Below are positions 8,242 to 16,061 of a stretch of 64,000 nt of DNA, one piece after another. The position numbers and the translations under genes are program-made. This DNA comes from Opitutus terrae PB90-1. Its GTDB lineage: Bacteria > Verrucomicrobiota > Verrucomicrobiia > Opitutales > Opitutaceae. A model generated the notes under the pieces. The model was not told where the DNA came from, did no database searches, and saw only the letters and a program-made list of their open reading frames with translations. The DNA lies in assembly GCF_000019965.1 (NCBI RefSeq), contig NC_010571.1:3667001-3731000 (forward strand). The letters run 5' to 3'. Each line of letters begins with the position of its first letter. Positions within the stretch are counted from its first letter, which is position 1.

Positions 8242-8484
8242 TCACGCGGCCTCGTCGCCGTCATTGCCGATCGCCTCGACCGGGCAGCCCTGGATGGCCT
8301 CTTCGGCGAGCGCGATCTCCTCGGGCGTCAGCGGCTGCCGTTTGACGAACGAAAAGCCGCTTTCGTCGTCCCGGCCAAAGATGGTAGGAGCCGTTTCGCG
8401 GCAGAGGTCGCAGTCGATGCATTGCGAGTCGACGTAGAAGCGACCGGGGACGTTTTGTGGAAGACGATCGGAAGGATTGGCCAT
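8242..8484 (-). CDS. [4Fe-4S] ferredoxin (single cluster)
   Basis: 80 residues with the single-cluster pattern CIDCDLC (Cys 22, 25, 28) and the distal C67-P in GCPVEAIG. The linker between is long and acidic. Such small ferredoxins (Fer4_13/15 type) carry electrons for cytochrome P450s, reductases or regulatory steps. Here it leads a two-gene operon with the FTR1 iron permease and is divergent from a LysR regulator. A role in reductive iron uptake or in iron-dependent redox control is an inference from context. Confidence 0.9.
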   Translation of the reverse strand: MANPSDRLPQNVPGRFYVDSQCIDCDLCRETAPTIFGRDDESGFSFVKRQPLTPEEIALAEEAIQGCPVEAIGNDGDEAA

Positions 8485-8541
8485 GGTGATTTCGGTTACA
8501 GCACCGCGATCATAACCGACGGTCCTACGCGCGAGAAATTC

Positions 8542-8556
8542 ATTGGTCGTATCAAT
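8542..8556. promoter_or_regulatory. LysR-type binding site candidate (T-N11-A)
   Basis: ATTG-N7-CAAT, an inverted repeat matching the LysR-family T-N11-A rule, lies in the 74-bp divergent gap between the ferredoxin and LysR genes and ends 2 bp before the LysR start codon. Autorepression plus control of the ferredoxin/FTR1 pair would fit. Confidence 0.55.
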
Positions 8557-8558
8557 CC

Positions 8559-9485
8559 ATGTGCCGCATGAATGAATTCCTCCCCACGACTCCCTTCGAT
8601 CTCTACGAGCTGCATCTCTTCCATCTCGTCGCTGAACATCGCAGCTTCACGAAAGCGGCGCAGGCCGCCGGGCTGACGCAAAGTGCGGTGACGCGGCAGG
8701 TCCAAGGGATGGAGACGAGCCTTGGGCTGGAGCTGTTCGAGCGCACGACGCGCACGGTCGAGCTGACGCCGGCCGGACGCGCCTTGTGGCGCGAGGCCGC
8801 GCGGTTGATCGGAGATCTCGATCAGACGCTGCGTCGGTTTCGCGAAGAGTTCAACGGCGCGAAGAAGGTGATCCGCGTGGGGGTCTCGCGCTCGGTCGGG
8901 TTGGCCTACCTGCCGGGTTTTTTCCACGCGAACCTTCGCCGCCTGCCGCGGGTAGGCTACCGCGTGTCGTATGAGCCGAGCACGGCCATCCTCGATGGTC
9001 TCGAGCGCAACGAACTCGACGTCGGTGTGATGTGTCCACCGCGACGGCTGCCGCGCACCGTACGCGTGACGCATCGGTTCAGTGACGCGTTTACCCTGAT
9101 CGCCAGCGCCGAGGCGGCCGCCAGCTATCCGGGAGCGGAGGCGCCACGGGCGGATCGGATGGGGTGGGCGCAGCAACAGAATTGGCTGATGCTGGATGAA
9201 GGCGCGAATACCGGACGCCAGTTGCGCGCGTGGCTCGCGCGGCAGGGCGCGACGATCGAGCCGGGGATGCTGCTGCCGGGATTCGATCTGATCATCAATC
9301 TGGCGGCCTTGGGGATGGGCGTCGCCTTCGTGCCGTTGCGCGCGCTCGCGCTCTACGCCCGCAAACGCAGCCTGTGCCGGCTGTCCTGGCCGGAACCGTT
9401 CGTGCGCGAGCTCTGCGTGCTGGTGCGCCGCCATCGCCAGCTCCCGCCGCATCTGGAACAGTTCATCGCGAATGTGCTGTTCTAG
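8559..9485 (+). CDS. LysR family transcriptional regulator
   Basis: 308 residues, the usual LTTR length. The N-terminal helix-turn-helix is clear (FHLVAEHRSFTKAAQAAGLTQ, then SAVTRQVQGMETSLGLELFERT). The remainder fits the two-lobed substrate-binding domain (VGVSRSVGLAYLPGFF and LGMGVAFVPLRALAL). ATG 8559 is used; a Met three codons later (MNEFLPT) is also possible. It is divergent from the ferredoxin/FTR1 operon with an LTTR box between, so that operon is the likely target. The inducer is unknown; iron or redox state would fit. Confidence 0.9.
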   Translation: MCRMNEFLPTTPFDLYELHLFHLVAEHRSFTKAAQAAGLTQSAVTRQVQGMETSLGLELFERTTRTVELTPAGRALWREAARLIGDLDQTLRRFREEFNGAKKVIRVGVSRSVGLAYLPGFFHANLRRLPRVGYRVSYEPSTAILDGLERNELDVGVMCPPRRLPRTVRVTHRFSDAFTLIASAEAAASYPGAEAPRADRMGWAQQQNWLMLDEGANTGRQLRAWLARQGATIEPGMLLPGFDLIINLAALGMGVAFVPLRALALYARKRSLCRLSWPEPFVRELCVLVRRHRQLPPHLEQFIANVLF

Positions 9486-9522
9486 TCGCGGCGCAGCGAA
9501 TCGGCAGCGCCTGCCTGATGTG

Positions 9523-9655
9523 GGTAGGGCGAACCGTCCCGGTGAGCCGTTTCGACAAGCCCTTCGACAAGCTCAGGGTCCCGAGCAGGGTCGAGGGACT
9601 CAAGGCGCCGAGCCCGTCGAGGGGCCGCGGCTCGGCGAGGACGCCTCGCCCTACC
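9523..9655. repeat. intergenic inverted repeat with GGTAGGGCGA ends and a nested repeat
   Basis: The left arm (9523-9549) and right arm (9628-9655) are imperfect inverted copies, both ending GGTAGGGCGA when read outward-in. Between them lies a second palindromic sequence containing TTCGACAAGCTCAGGGT and GGGTCGAGGGACTC, a type widely seen as dispersed repeats in environmental genomes. No ORF is supported in 9486-9757. It looks like a MITE/REP-type element into which another repeat is nested. Confidence 0.6.
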
Positions 9656-9743
9656 AGGAGAGGCGCGACTGCAGCGTAACAAGCTCCGGCACGCCCGTCG
9701 GTCGCCTGCGTGACAGACCGGCCGCTTGCGATCCGCTGCAAAC

Positions 9744-9758
9744 TATCGTAAGACGATA
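9744..9758. promoter_or_regulatory. perfect palindrome overlapping the PLP gene start
   Basis: TATCGT-AAG-ACGATA is perfectly inverted and ends on the A of the first ATG. It shares TATCGTAARACGA with the site at 3344-3360 before the MarR gene. Its placement suggests repression by blocking initiation. Confidence 0.6.
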
Positions 9759-11035
9759 TGATGAACCATCACGACAGCTGGTTGGAGCAAGCGGCCGGGA
9801 ATCCGGCGAGCGACCCGCGCCACGAGCCCTCCCCACCGCGGCGCCAAAGGAACGCGTCCTATCAGCTGGCCACCCGCTGCGCACGCGCGGGAAGCGGTCC
9901 GCGCGAGGCGGGCCGCAACGCGTCGGTGCAACCGGCGATTCACCAGAGCGCCATTTTCGACTTGGGTGCACCGGAGGATGCCGAGGCGATTTTTTCCGGA
10001 GCGCGGAAAGGCTATGCGTATTCGCGTTTCGGCAACCCGACCGTCGATGCGCTCGCGCGGAGCCTGGCTGACCTCGAAGGTGGCCACGGAGCCGTCGTCA
10101 CCAGCTCCGGAAACGCGGCGGTCCTCTGCGCCGTGACGGCGGCGTTGCAGGGACGGCAAGGTCCGCTGGTGACGCATCCGGACATTTACGGCGGCAGTTT
10201 CGAACTGCTGCGCATCCTGGCAGACGTCTATCGAGTGCCGGTGGAGTTCGTCGATCCGGCGGACGAGGACCAGTGGTTTCGTGCTTTGGAGCGGGCTGGT
10301 GCCGTCCTTGTCGAGACGCCGTCGAATCCGCTGCTGCGGCTCATTGACCTCGCGGCGATCGTCCAGCATGCGAAAGTTGGCGGAGCCGAGGTGATCGTGG
10401 ACAACACCGTGGCAACGCCGTTCAACCAACGTCCGTTTCAATTCGGCGCCGACTGGGTGGTTCATTCCACCACCAAGTATTTGAACGGCCATGGCGACCT
10501 GATCGGCGGGGGCGTGATCCGCCGCGAGCCGTTCACCGCCAGCCACCGCAGCATTCACAAGAATCTCGGCGGGACGGTGAACGCGTTCGACGCCTGGCTG
10601 GTGATGCGCGGATTGCGGACCTTCACGCTCCGGATGGAAGCACACAACCGCAGCGGCGAGATCGTGGCGCGTTGGCTGGAGCAGCGGCCGGAAATTTCGC
10701 GCGTGTACCATCCCTCGCTCGACTCGCATCCGCAGAGGGAACTGTTCGGGCGGCAGATGAGCCACGGCGGCGGGCTGCTCTCCTTCGAACTTCGCGGTGG
10801 CGAGCCGGCGGCCATCCGCTTCCTCAGCCGAATGCAACTCATCGTGCATGCGGTGAGCCTCGGGGGACCGGAGACGCTGGCGACGATGCCGGCGCGGTCC
10901 AGTCATCGCGGCATGGCCCCGGACGCCCGACAGCGGGCTGGCGTGCGAGATGGCTTGGTCCGGCTTTCGGTCGGGCTCGAACACGTCGACGACATCCTCG
11001 CGGACTTGGACCACGCGCTGCGAGCCGAGACGTGA
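9758..11035 (+). CDS. Cys/Met metabolism PLP-dependent enzyme (cystathionine gamma-synthase / lyase family)
   Basis: 425 residues. The family signature is clear: the PLP-binding Lys240 in HSTTKYLNGHGD, the YSRFGNPT phrase (88-95), TSSGNAA (115-121), and VIVDNTVATP with the PLP Asp. The first 50 or so residues are a low-complexity, Arg/Pro-rich extension, so the real start could be the Met at 9758, 9761 or later. Members catalyse cystathionine synthesis or cleavage, methionine gamma-lysis or O-acetylhomoserine sulfhydrylation; the sequence alone does not separate these. A palindrome overlaps the start codon, and a small cysteine-rich gene follows 26 bp later. Confidence 0.88.
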   Translation: MMNHHDSWLEQAAGNPASDPRHEPSPPRRQRNASYQLATRCARAGSGPREAGRNASVQPAIHQSAIFDLGAPEDAEAIFSGARKGYAYSRFGNPTVDALARSLADLEGGHGAVVTSSGNAAVLCAVTAALQGRQGPLVTHPDIYGGSFELLRILADVYRVPVEFVDPADEDQWFRALERAGAVLVETPSNPLLRLIDLAAIVQHAKVGGAEVIVDNTVATPFNQRPFQFGADWVVHSTTKYLNGHGDLIGGGVIRREPFTASHRSIHKNLGGTVNAFDAWLVMRGLRTFTLRMEAHNRSGEIVARWLEQRPEISRVYHPSLDSHPQRELFGRQMSHGGGLLSFELRGGEPAAIRFLSRMQLIVHAVSLGGPETLATMPARSSHRGMAPDARQRAGVRDGLVRLSVGLEHVDDILADLDHALRAET

Positions 11036-11061
11036 CTCGTTATGAGGCAGGAAAGGAATCC

Positions 11062-11292
11062 ATGAGTATAAAAGCCATAACCAAGAACGAGAACGTGGAA
11101 ACGCTGCATGAGCCCCGTGCGACAGTGCAGCCGAACGCCGATGTCGCTTGTGAGGAATGTGCTGCGCTGGGCGCGTTTGTTTTCGACGGAATCGCGCTTT
11201 GCGTCCGCTGCTATGCTGAGAAGGGCTCGTGTTGCCCAGAATTCGGCAAAGATGATCCTTGGGTACGTCGCGATTTCACGGCGGCCAGCTAA
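11062..11292 (+). CDS. small cysteine-rich (zinc-ribbon-like) protein
   Basis: 76 residues starting ATG 11062, preceded by a good purine-rich ribosome site (GGAAAGGAAT), rare in this window. Six cysteines are arranged CxxC (30, 33), CxxC (47, 50) and CC (57-58), a pattern suited to a zinc or metal cluster. The base composition near its start is less GC-rich than its neighbours. It lies 26 bp after the PLP gene and may be co-transcribed. I do not recognise the family; a metal-binding or redox role is inference. Confidence 0.6.
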   Translation: MSIKAITKNENVETLHEPRATVQPNADVACEECAALGAFVFDGIALCVRCYAEKGSCCPEFGKDDPWVRRDFTAAS

Positions 11293-11638
11293 GCGCGTGG
11301 GGACTGCGTCCGGCAGGCCGGCCGCGTCGGGCTTGGACTCAAGGAGAGATGAGAGCCAACCCGGAATGCCCTTGTGCTTGATGTCGTGCGCCGCGGCATG
11401 GACCCTGATGCCGTTCCCGCATCGCAATCGCCTGCCCACGTCGCGATGTGGACGCCTCGGAACCTTGGGCGTCTCGAAAATCAATCCGCCTGGTTCCAGG
11501 CTGACGCGGACAGCCGAGCTTCGCGCAGCTCCGGCAGCTGACTAGCCGTCGCGCCCAGCTAAAGCCTTATGCTTGTGGAGCGGCGAGGAGCAAGAACAGG
11601 AACGCCGGGCGGACCGCGCCCCAGGCCCAGGGGGTTAG
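11293..11638. other. 346-bp stretch without a supported gene
   Basis: All six frames were considered; those open are short and their translations (rich in Arg, Ser, Ala) look like noise. No terminator with a T-run, tRNA or clear repeat is seen. It separates the convergent small cysteine-rich gene and the SDR gene. Confidence 0.5.
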
Positions 11639-12412
11639 CTACAACCGCGGAAGAGTCAGTCCGCCATCCACCAAGATCACTTGCCCGGTGGAGAACGCAA
11701 AGTCACCGCGCGCGAGAGCGGCGACCGCGCGGCCGACATCGTCGGGGTAACCCCAGCGCGGCTGCACACAAAGTCCGTTAGCGATGAGCTGGTCGTATTT
11801 CTCCGTCACTGCGCTCGTCATGTCGGTCTTGATCACGCCGGGACGCACCTCGTAAACGGGGATGCCGTCGGCACCCAGCCTCGCGGCGAAGAGCTGCGTG
11901 AGCATGCTGAGCCCCGCCTTCGCGATGCAGTACTCGCCGCGGTTGATGCTGACGACCGTGGCGGAGACCGAGGTGACGTTGACGATCGCAGCGGCAAACG
12001 ACGGGTTGGTTTGCCGGGCCGCGAGCATGGCGCGCGCGAAAGCCTGGGTCAGAAAGAACGGTCCGCGCAGGTTGGTGTCGAGCACGCGGTCGTAGCTTTC
12101 CTCCGAGGTTTCGAGGAGATCGGCGCGGACGGATGGGGCGACTCCGGCGTTGTTCACGAGGAGATTGACGGCGGAACCGGAGAAATCGCGGGCGGCGGCG
12201 AGGATCGCGGCGCGTCCCGCCGCCGTCGCGATGTCGCCCGGCGCATAACCGACGCGCACACCCGCCGCGCGCAGTCGCGCCAGCGGTTCGGCCACGGCGG
12301 CCTCCGGCCGCACGCCGTTGACGAGCAGATCCCATTTTTCGGCGGCGAGCTTTTCGGCGATGCCGAAGCCGATGCCGCGCGTGCCACCGGTAATGAGGGC
12401 GATTTTAGGCAT
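11639..12412 (-). CDS. short-chain dehydrogenase/reductase (SDR), 3-ketoacyl-ACP-reductase-like
   Basis: 257 residues, classical SDR. The cofactor motif TGGTRGIG is at 8-15, NNAG at 87-90, catalytic Ser in NVTSVS (148-150), and YxxxK in EYCIAKAG (Tyr161, Lys165). It lacks the acidic residue typical of NAD-specific members after beta-2 (VNGVRP), so NADPH may be preferred. It is the last gene of a leftward cassette (GH88-like, isomerase-like, Gfo/Idh, SDR), 83 bp after the oxidoreductase. In that context it most likely reduces or oxidises a sugar or keto-sugar acid rather than a fatty-acyl chain. Confidence 0.92.
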   Translation of the reverse strand: MPKIALITGGTRGIGFGIAEKLAAEKWDLLVNGVRPEAAVAEPLARLRAAGVRVGYAPGDIATAAGRAAILAAARDFSGSAVNLLVNNAGVAPSVRADLLETSEESYDRVLDTNLRGPFFLTQAFARAMLAARQTNPSFAAAIVNVTSVSATVVSINRGEYCIAKAGLSMLTQLFAARLGADGIPVYEVRPGVIKTDMTSAVTEKYDQLIANGLCVQPRWGYPDDVGRAVAALARGDFAFSTGQVILVDGGLTLPRL

Positions 12413-12424
12413 GGAGAAAAGTCC

Positions 12425-12449
12425 AGAGCTGAGAGGCTAGAGCTGAGAG
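12425..12449. repeat. 11-bp direct repeat, period 14
   Basis: AGAGCTGAGAG occurs twice (12425-12435 and 12439-12449) in the 83-bp gap between the SDR and Gfo/Idh genes. Function unknown. Confidence 0.6.
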
Positions 12450-12495
12450 CCCGACCAGGCAGAACGACGCCCGAAATAGGCGGATGACCGCGGGA

Positions 12496-13641
12496 CTATA
12501 GTTTCGGCACGGAGACCCAGCGGCGCTCGGCCCAGGATTTGAGGCCCAGTTCGGCGAGCTGCACGCCCTTGGCGCCTTCGAGTAGCGTCCAGGGGAACGG
12601 CGAACCCGTGACGACGTGTTTCAGGAAGAGCTCCCACTGCACCTTGAACGCGTTGTCGTAGACGCGCTGATCGGGCACGCGGGTCCAGCCGTCGAAGAAT
12701 TTCACCGGGCTGTCGATATCCGGGTTCCACACACAGCGCGGCGTGGCGGAGAGATGTTGGGCGGTGCAATCACGCAGGCCGGCGACCGCGGTGCCGTGCG
12801 TGCCGTCAACCTGCAGCGTGAGCAGATCGTCCCGGCGCACACGCACGGTCCAGGAGGAGTTGAAGTGGCAGATGATCCCGTTGTGCAGCTCGAACGTCGC
12901 ATACGCTGCGTCGTCGGCGGTCGCCTGGTATTTCCGGCCGGCCTCGTCCCAACGTTCCGGGAGGTGTGTCGCACCGAGGCAGGTGAGCGCCTTGACCTCG
13001 CCGAAGAGATTCTGAATCACATACTGCCAGTGGCAGAGCATGTCAGTGATGATGCCGCCGTCCTCCTCCTTGCGATAATTCCATGACGGGCGCTGCAGCG
13101 GTTCGTGCTCACCGGTGAAGACCCAGTAGCCGAACTCGCCGCGCACGGAAAGAATCCGGCCAAAGAATCCGGTATCGATTAGGTACTTCAGCTTGAGCAG
13201 CCCGGGCAGCCAGAGCTTGTCCTGCACGACGCCGTTTTTGAGCCCGGCGGCCGTGACCTCGCGGGCGAGGGCGAGCGCCTCCGCGGAGCTGGTCGCGGTG
13301 GGCTTTTCACAATAGATGTGTTTTTTCGCCGCGATCGCCTTGCGCACGCCGATTGGGCGCTGGCCGGTGAGGGTGGCGTCGAAGTAGATCTGGTTCGCGG
13401 GATTCGCAAGTTCGGCGTCGAGGTTGGTCGAGATGCGGCTCACACCGGTGCGGGCCGCGAGGGCGCGGAGTTTGTCCTCGCTGCGGCCGACCAGAACCGG
13501 ATCGGGCAGGATCGTCTCCGCGTCGCCGAGCTTCACGCCGCCCTGATCAATGATCGCCTTGATGGAGCGAATTAGATGCTGGTTGGTGCCCATGCGTCCG
13601 GTGACGCCGTTCATGATGATGCCGAGGCGGTGAGTTTTCAT
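12496..13641 (-). CDS. Gfo/Idh/MocA family oxidoreductase
   Basis: 381 residues from ATG 13641 (MKTHRLGIIMNGVTGRMG); 14 further codons upstream are open but lack support. The N-terminal Rossmann domain has the glycine-rich segment GIIMNGVTGRMG in a slightly divergent form. The family Lys is in YCEKPTATSS, and a C-terminal beta-sheet domain follows. Members oxidise or reduce sugars, often at C3, using NAD(P). It sits between the isomerase-like protein (47 bp upstream) and the SDR. This trio with a glycosidase resembles keto-sugar pathways, in which a Gfo/Idh enzyme oxidises the sugar and a TIM-barrel partner acts on the 3-keto product. Confidence 0.9.
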   Translation of the reverse strand: MKTHRLGIIMNGVTGRMGTNQHLIRSIKAIIDQGGVKLGDAETILPDPVLVGRSEDKLRALAARTGVSRISTNLDAELANPANQIYFDATLTGQRPIGVRKAIAAKKHIYCEKPTATSSAEALALAREVTAAGLKNGVVQDKLWLPGLLKLKYLIDTGFFGRILSVRGEFGYWVFTGEHEPLQRPSWNYRKEEDGGIITDMLCHWQYVIQNLFGEVKALTCLGATHLPERWDEAGRKYQATADDAAYATFELHNGIICHFNSSWTVRVRRDDLLTLQVDGTHGTAVAGLRDCTAQHLSATPRCVWNPDIDSPVKFFDGWTRVPDQRVYDNAFKVQWELFLKHVVTGSPFPWTLLEGAKGVQLAELGLKSWAERRWVSVPKL

Positions 13642-13688
13642 GGAAGGAGGAAAAGAGGAGCGGAGCCGCTGGGTTACAGGCAAACGAC

Positions 13689-14519
13689 TCAGACGTGGTT
13701 ATGATAGGCGGTGACGATCCGGGCGAGAAAGTCGTCCTGATCGTCCGCCCAGTGTCGCGTCGAGAAGATCTCCACCTCGTTGAAGCCGTTGAAGCCGGCC
13801 GCTTCGACCCAGCTCCGAATCTGACGAAGCGGGATGCAGCCGTCGCCCATGAGCCCGCGGTCAAGCAGCAGGTCGCCGGTCGGCGTGCGCCAGTCGCAGA
13901 CATGGTAGGCGAGGATCTTCTTAAGCCGGCCGCAGCGAGCGATCTCGCGTTCCAGGGCGGGATCCCACCAGAGATGGTAAACATCGATCGCCACGCCGAC
14001 CCACGGCGAGTCGAGCTGCGCGGCGAGATCGTTGGCCTGGCCGAGCGTGTTGATGGCCGAGCGGCTGTCGGCGTACATGGGGTGCAGCGGCTCGATCGCG
14101 AGCTTCACATTGGCGGCGGCGCAATCCGGCAGGAGCGCGGCGATGCCTTCGGCGATCTGCTGGCGCGCTTCGACGAGCGGCAGGCCGGGCACGGCACCGC
14201 AAACGAGCACGATGTGCGGTGCGCCGAGTTCGTGGGCTTCGGCGATCGCCCGGCGGTTGTCGTCAAGCGCCTTGGCGCGATCTTCTGCGAGCCGGGCCGG
14301 AAAGAACCCGCCGCGGCACAGCGAGACGACCTCCAGGCCCGAGTCGCGCAGCATCGCTCCGACTTTGACGGGATCCCGATCGTCGAGCGCGTCGCGCCAG
14401 ACGGTGATGCCTTGGACGCCCGCAGCGGCGTAGCGCGCCGCGGCGGTTTCGATCGGCCACGGCTTGGTGGTGATCGTGTGGAGACAGAGACGTGAGTTGT
14501 CCGCAACGGCGAGGGGCAT
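13689..14519 (-). CDS. sugar phosphate isomerase/epimerase-like TIM-barrel protein
   Basis: 276 residues with the AP-endonuclease-2/xylose-isomerase-like barrel. Metal-ligand segments are visible: LAIEPLHPM (Glu), VGVAIDVYHLWWD (Asp, His), YHVCDW (His) and FNEVEIF (Glu). Members include hydroxypyruvate isomerases, tagatose epimerases, inosose dehydratases and 3-keto-glycoside lyases. It lies 15 bp downstream of the GH88-like gene and just before the Gfo/Idh gene. The exact reaction cannot be fixed; the pairing with a Gfo/Idh oxidoreductase favours a keto-sugar substrate. Confidence 0.88.
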   Translation of the reverse strand: MPLAVADNSRLCLHTITTKPWPIETAAARYAAAGVQGITVWRDALDDRDPVKVGAMLRDSGLEVVSLCRGGFFPARLAEDRAKALDDNRRAIAEAHELGAPHIVLVCGAVPGLPLVEARQQIAEGIAALLPDCAAANVKLAIEPLHPMYADSRSAINTLGQANDLAAQLDSPWVGVAIDVYHLWWDPALEREIARCGRLKKILAYHVCDWRTPTGDLLLDRGLMGDGCIPLRQIRSWVEAAGFNGFNEVEIFSTRHWADDQDDFLARIVTAYHNHV

Positions 14520-14534
14520 GTTGGAGCTCGTCTG

Positions 14535-15914
14535 CTAGAGACCGAAGAAGGTGTAAGGTGACCTGGACTCCGCGAGGGTGCGAAGCAGCAGCGCGAGTTC
14601 GAGGAGATGGTAGTCGCCCCATTGGCAGGACTCGCCGCAGGGCACGCGGCGACCGGCAGGAACATGGTCCCAACCGGCCGGCCGGTGGTAGACGGTATGG
14701 AGCAGCAGTCCCTGGTGACCGGGCGCGGTGGAGAGGTAGGGCTCGTTGAGCAGCGTCCTGGCCACGGTGAGTCCGGCGGCCAGGTAGCGGGCGGCGGCTT
14801 CGGACTGCTGTCGGCCTTGGAGGAAAAGCGCCAGACGAACCAGCCCCTGCCCAGCGATCGCCGCTGCCGAGCTGTCCACCGGCTCGTACTCATTGAACGG
14901 ATCCGCCGGGCGGTTCAGGTAGTCGCCGAGCCGGTGCAGGCCGGGCGCGCCGGTGTCCCAGTAGGGCACTCCATCGGTCGGTGTGTGCTCGAGGTAGAAG
15001 TCCGCGCAGGCGGTCGCGGTTGCGAGGAAACGCTCCAGCACCGCGGGCTTGCCGCCGAACGGCGCCAGGTCCGCTTCGGAGCGCGTGTCCAAAAAGGCGA
15101 GCTGCTCGGCGTAGCCACAGATAATCCAGGCCAATCCGCGGGTCCAGGTGGTGAACGGCGAGTAGCCCTGCTGGCTGCTGGGACAACGATAGGAGCCGTC
15201 GTTCAGATTGAAGACCGACTCGTGGGCGACGCGCCCACGCACATCGTAAGCGTCGCGACCCTGGCCAAAGTAGACGTTATACCGCGCGGTCGTGTCGGCG
15301 TGCTGGACGAGGCGTTGCAGCAGCGAAAGGCGGCGATCGCGTTCGCCCATGAGGCAGTGGCCGAACGCGTGCGACAACGCCAGCACGCGGAGCGAACGGA
15401 TCGTGTCGGCAAAGAGCGAGTGCGGGCCGTTAAACGAGTAGATGTAGCCCTGGCCTTCCGGGAGGTCGGTCCAGCGCGCGGCCTGTACCGCGCCGGAGAG
15501 TTTGAGGGCGAGTTGGTAGAACTGCAGTTCGCCCTCGCTGCAGTCGAACCGACCGGCGCGCGCGAGATGATACAGCGTGCCGTACGTGGACACGTTGTTG
15601 AAGCCATGATCGTGCACTCCGATGTGGCTGACGTGCGTGGCCATGTGCTCGCGGGTGGCGTTGCGGCCGAAGGCCAGCATGTGCTGGTCGCCGGTCGCGG
15701 CGAACTGCAGCAGGGCGGAGCCGAACTGGAAGCCCTGTGTCCACTCCGTCCAGCCACGTGAGGTGTAGCGTCCCTCCACGGTGAACACGGGGGTGCCTTG
15801 GCGCGGATCCCAGCTGCGTTGCAGCAATTCGATCTTGGTGGCGGAAAGCGCGAACAGCCGGTCGAGATCACGATCGAGCGCGGACGGGGAGAGGGAAAGA
15901 TCGGAGCGGATCAT
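14535..15914 (-). CDS. GH88-like unsaturated glucuronyl hydrolase
   Basis: 459 residues from ATG 15914; the frame extends 57 codons further but overlaps the AraC gene start. The (alpha/alpha)6-barrel family signature is visible: HIGVHDHGFNN with Asp102 and FADTIRSLRVL with Asp170 align with the two Asp residues known in GH88, and GLAWIICGYAE and EPVDSSAAAIAGQ match later family blocks. No signal peptide is seen, so it probably acts in the cytoplasm on unsaturated oligosaccharides produced by a lyase. It heads the leftward cassette and is divergent from an AraC regulator. Confidence 0.85.
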   Translation of the reverse strand: MIRSDLSLSPSALDRDLDRLFALSATKIELLQRSWDPRQGTPVFTVEGRYTSRGWTEWTQGFQFGSALLQFAATGDQHMLAFGRNATREHMATHVSHIGVHDHGFNNVSTYGTLYHLARAGRFDCSEGELQFYQLALKLSGAVQAARWTDLPEGQGYIYSFNGPHSLFADTIRSLRVLALSHAFGHCLMGERDRRLSLLQRLVQHADTTARYNVYFGQGRDAYDVRGRVAHESVFNLNDGSYRCPSSQQGYSPFTTWTRGLAWIICGYAEQLAFLDTRSEADLAPFGGKPAVLERFLATATACADFYLEHTPTDGVPYWDTGAPGLHRLGDYLNRPADPFNEYEPVDSSAAAIAGQGLVRLALFLQGRQQSEAAARYLAAGLTVARTLLNEPYLSTAPGHQGLLLHTVYHRPAGWDHVPAGRRVPCGESCQWGDYHLLELALLLRTLAESRSPYTFFGL

Positions 15915-16061
15915 GAGGTGGGCGAGTCGGCGGGCACCGTTGTTTTCCGGCGGCACCGGCAGAGTCTGGGGTGAGTCGGGCAGGGCGCGGCGTCCACGGA
16001 GGAGGAGGACGCTGCTCGACCGATCGACAGCCCTGAAGTGTAGCGAGTCGAGCCTGAAACC

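Noticed and set aside
7104-8345. 413-codon + strand frame near the FTR1 gene
   Set aside because: Opposite FTR1 and ferredoxin; rich in Arg and Gln with no motif.
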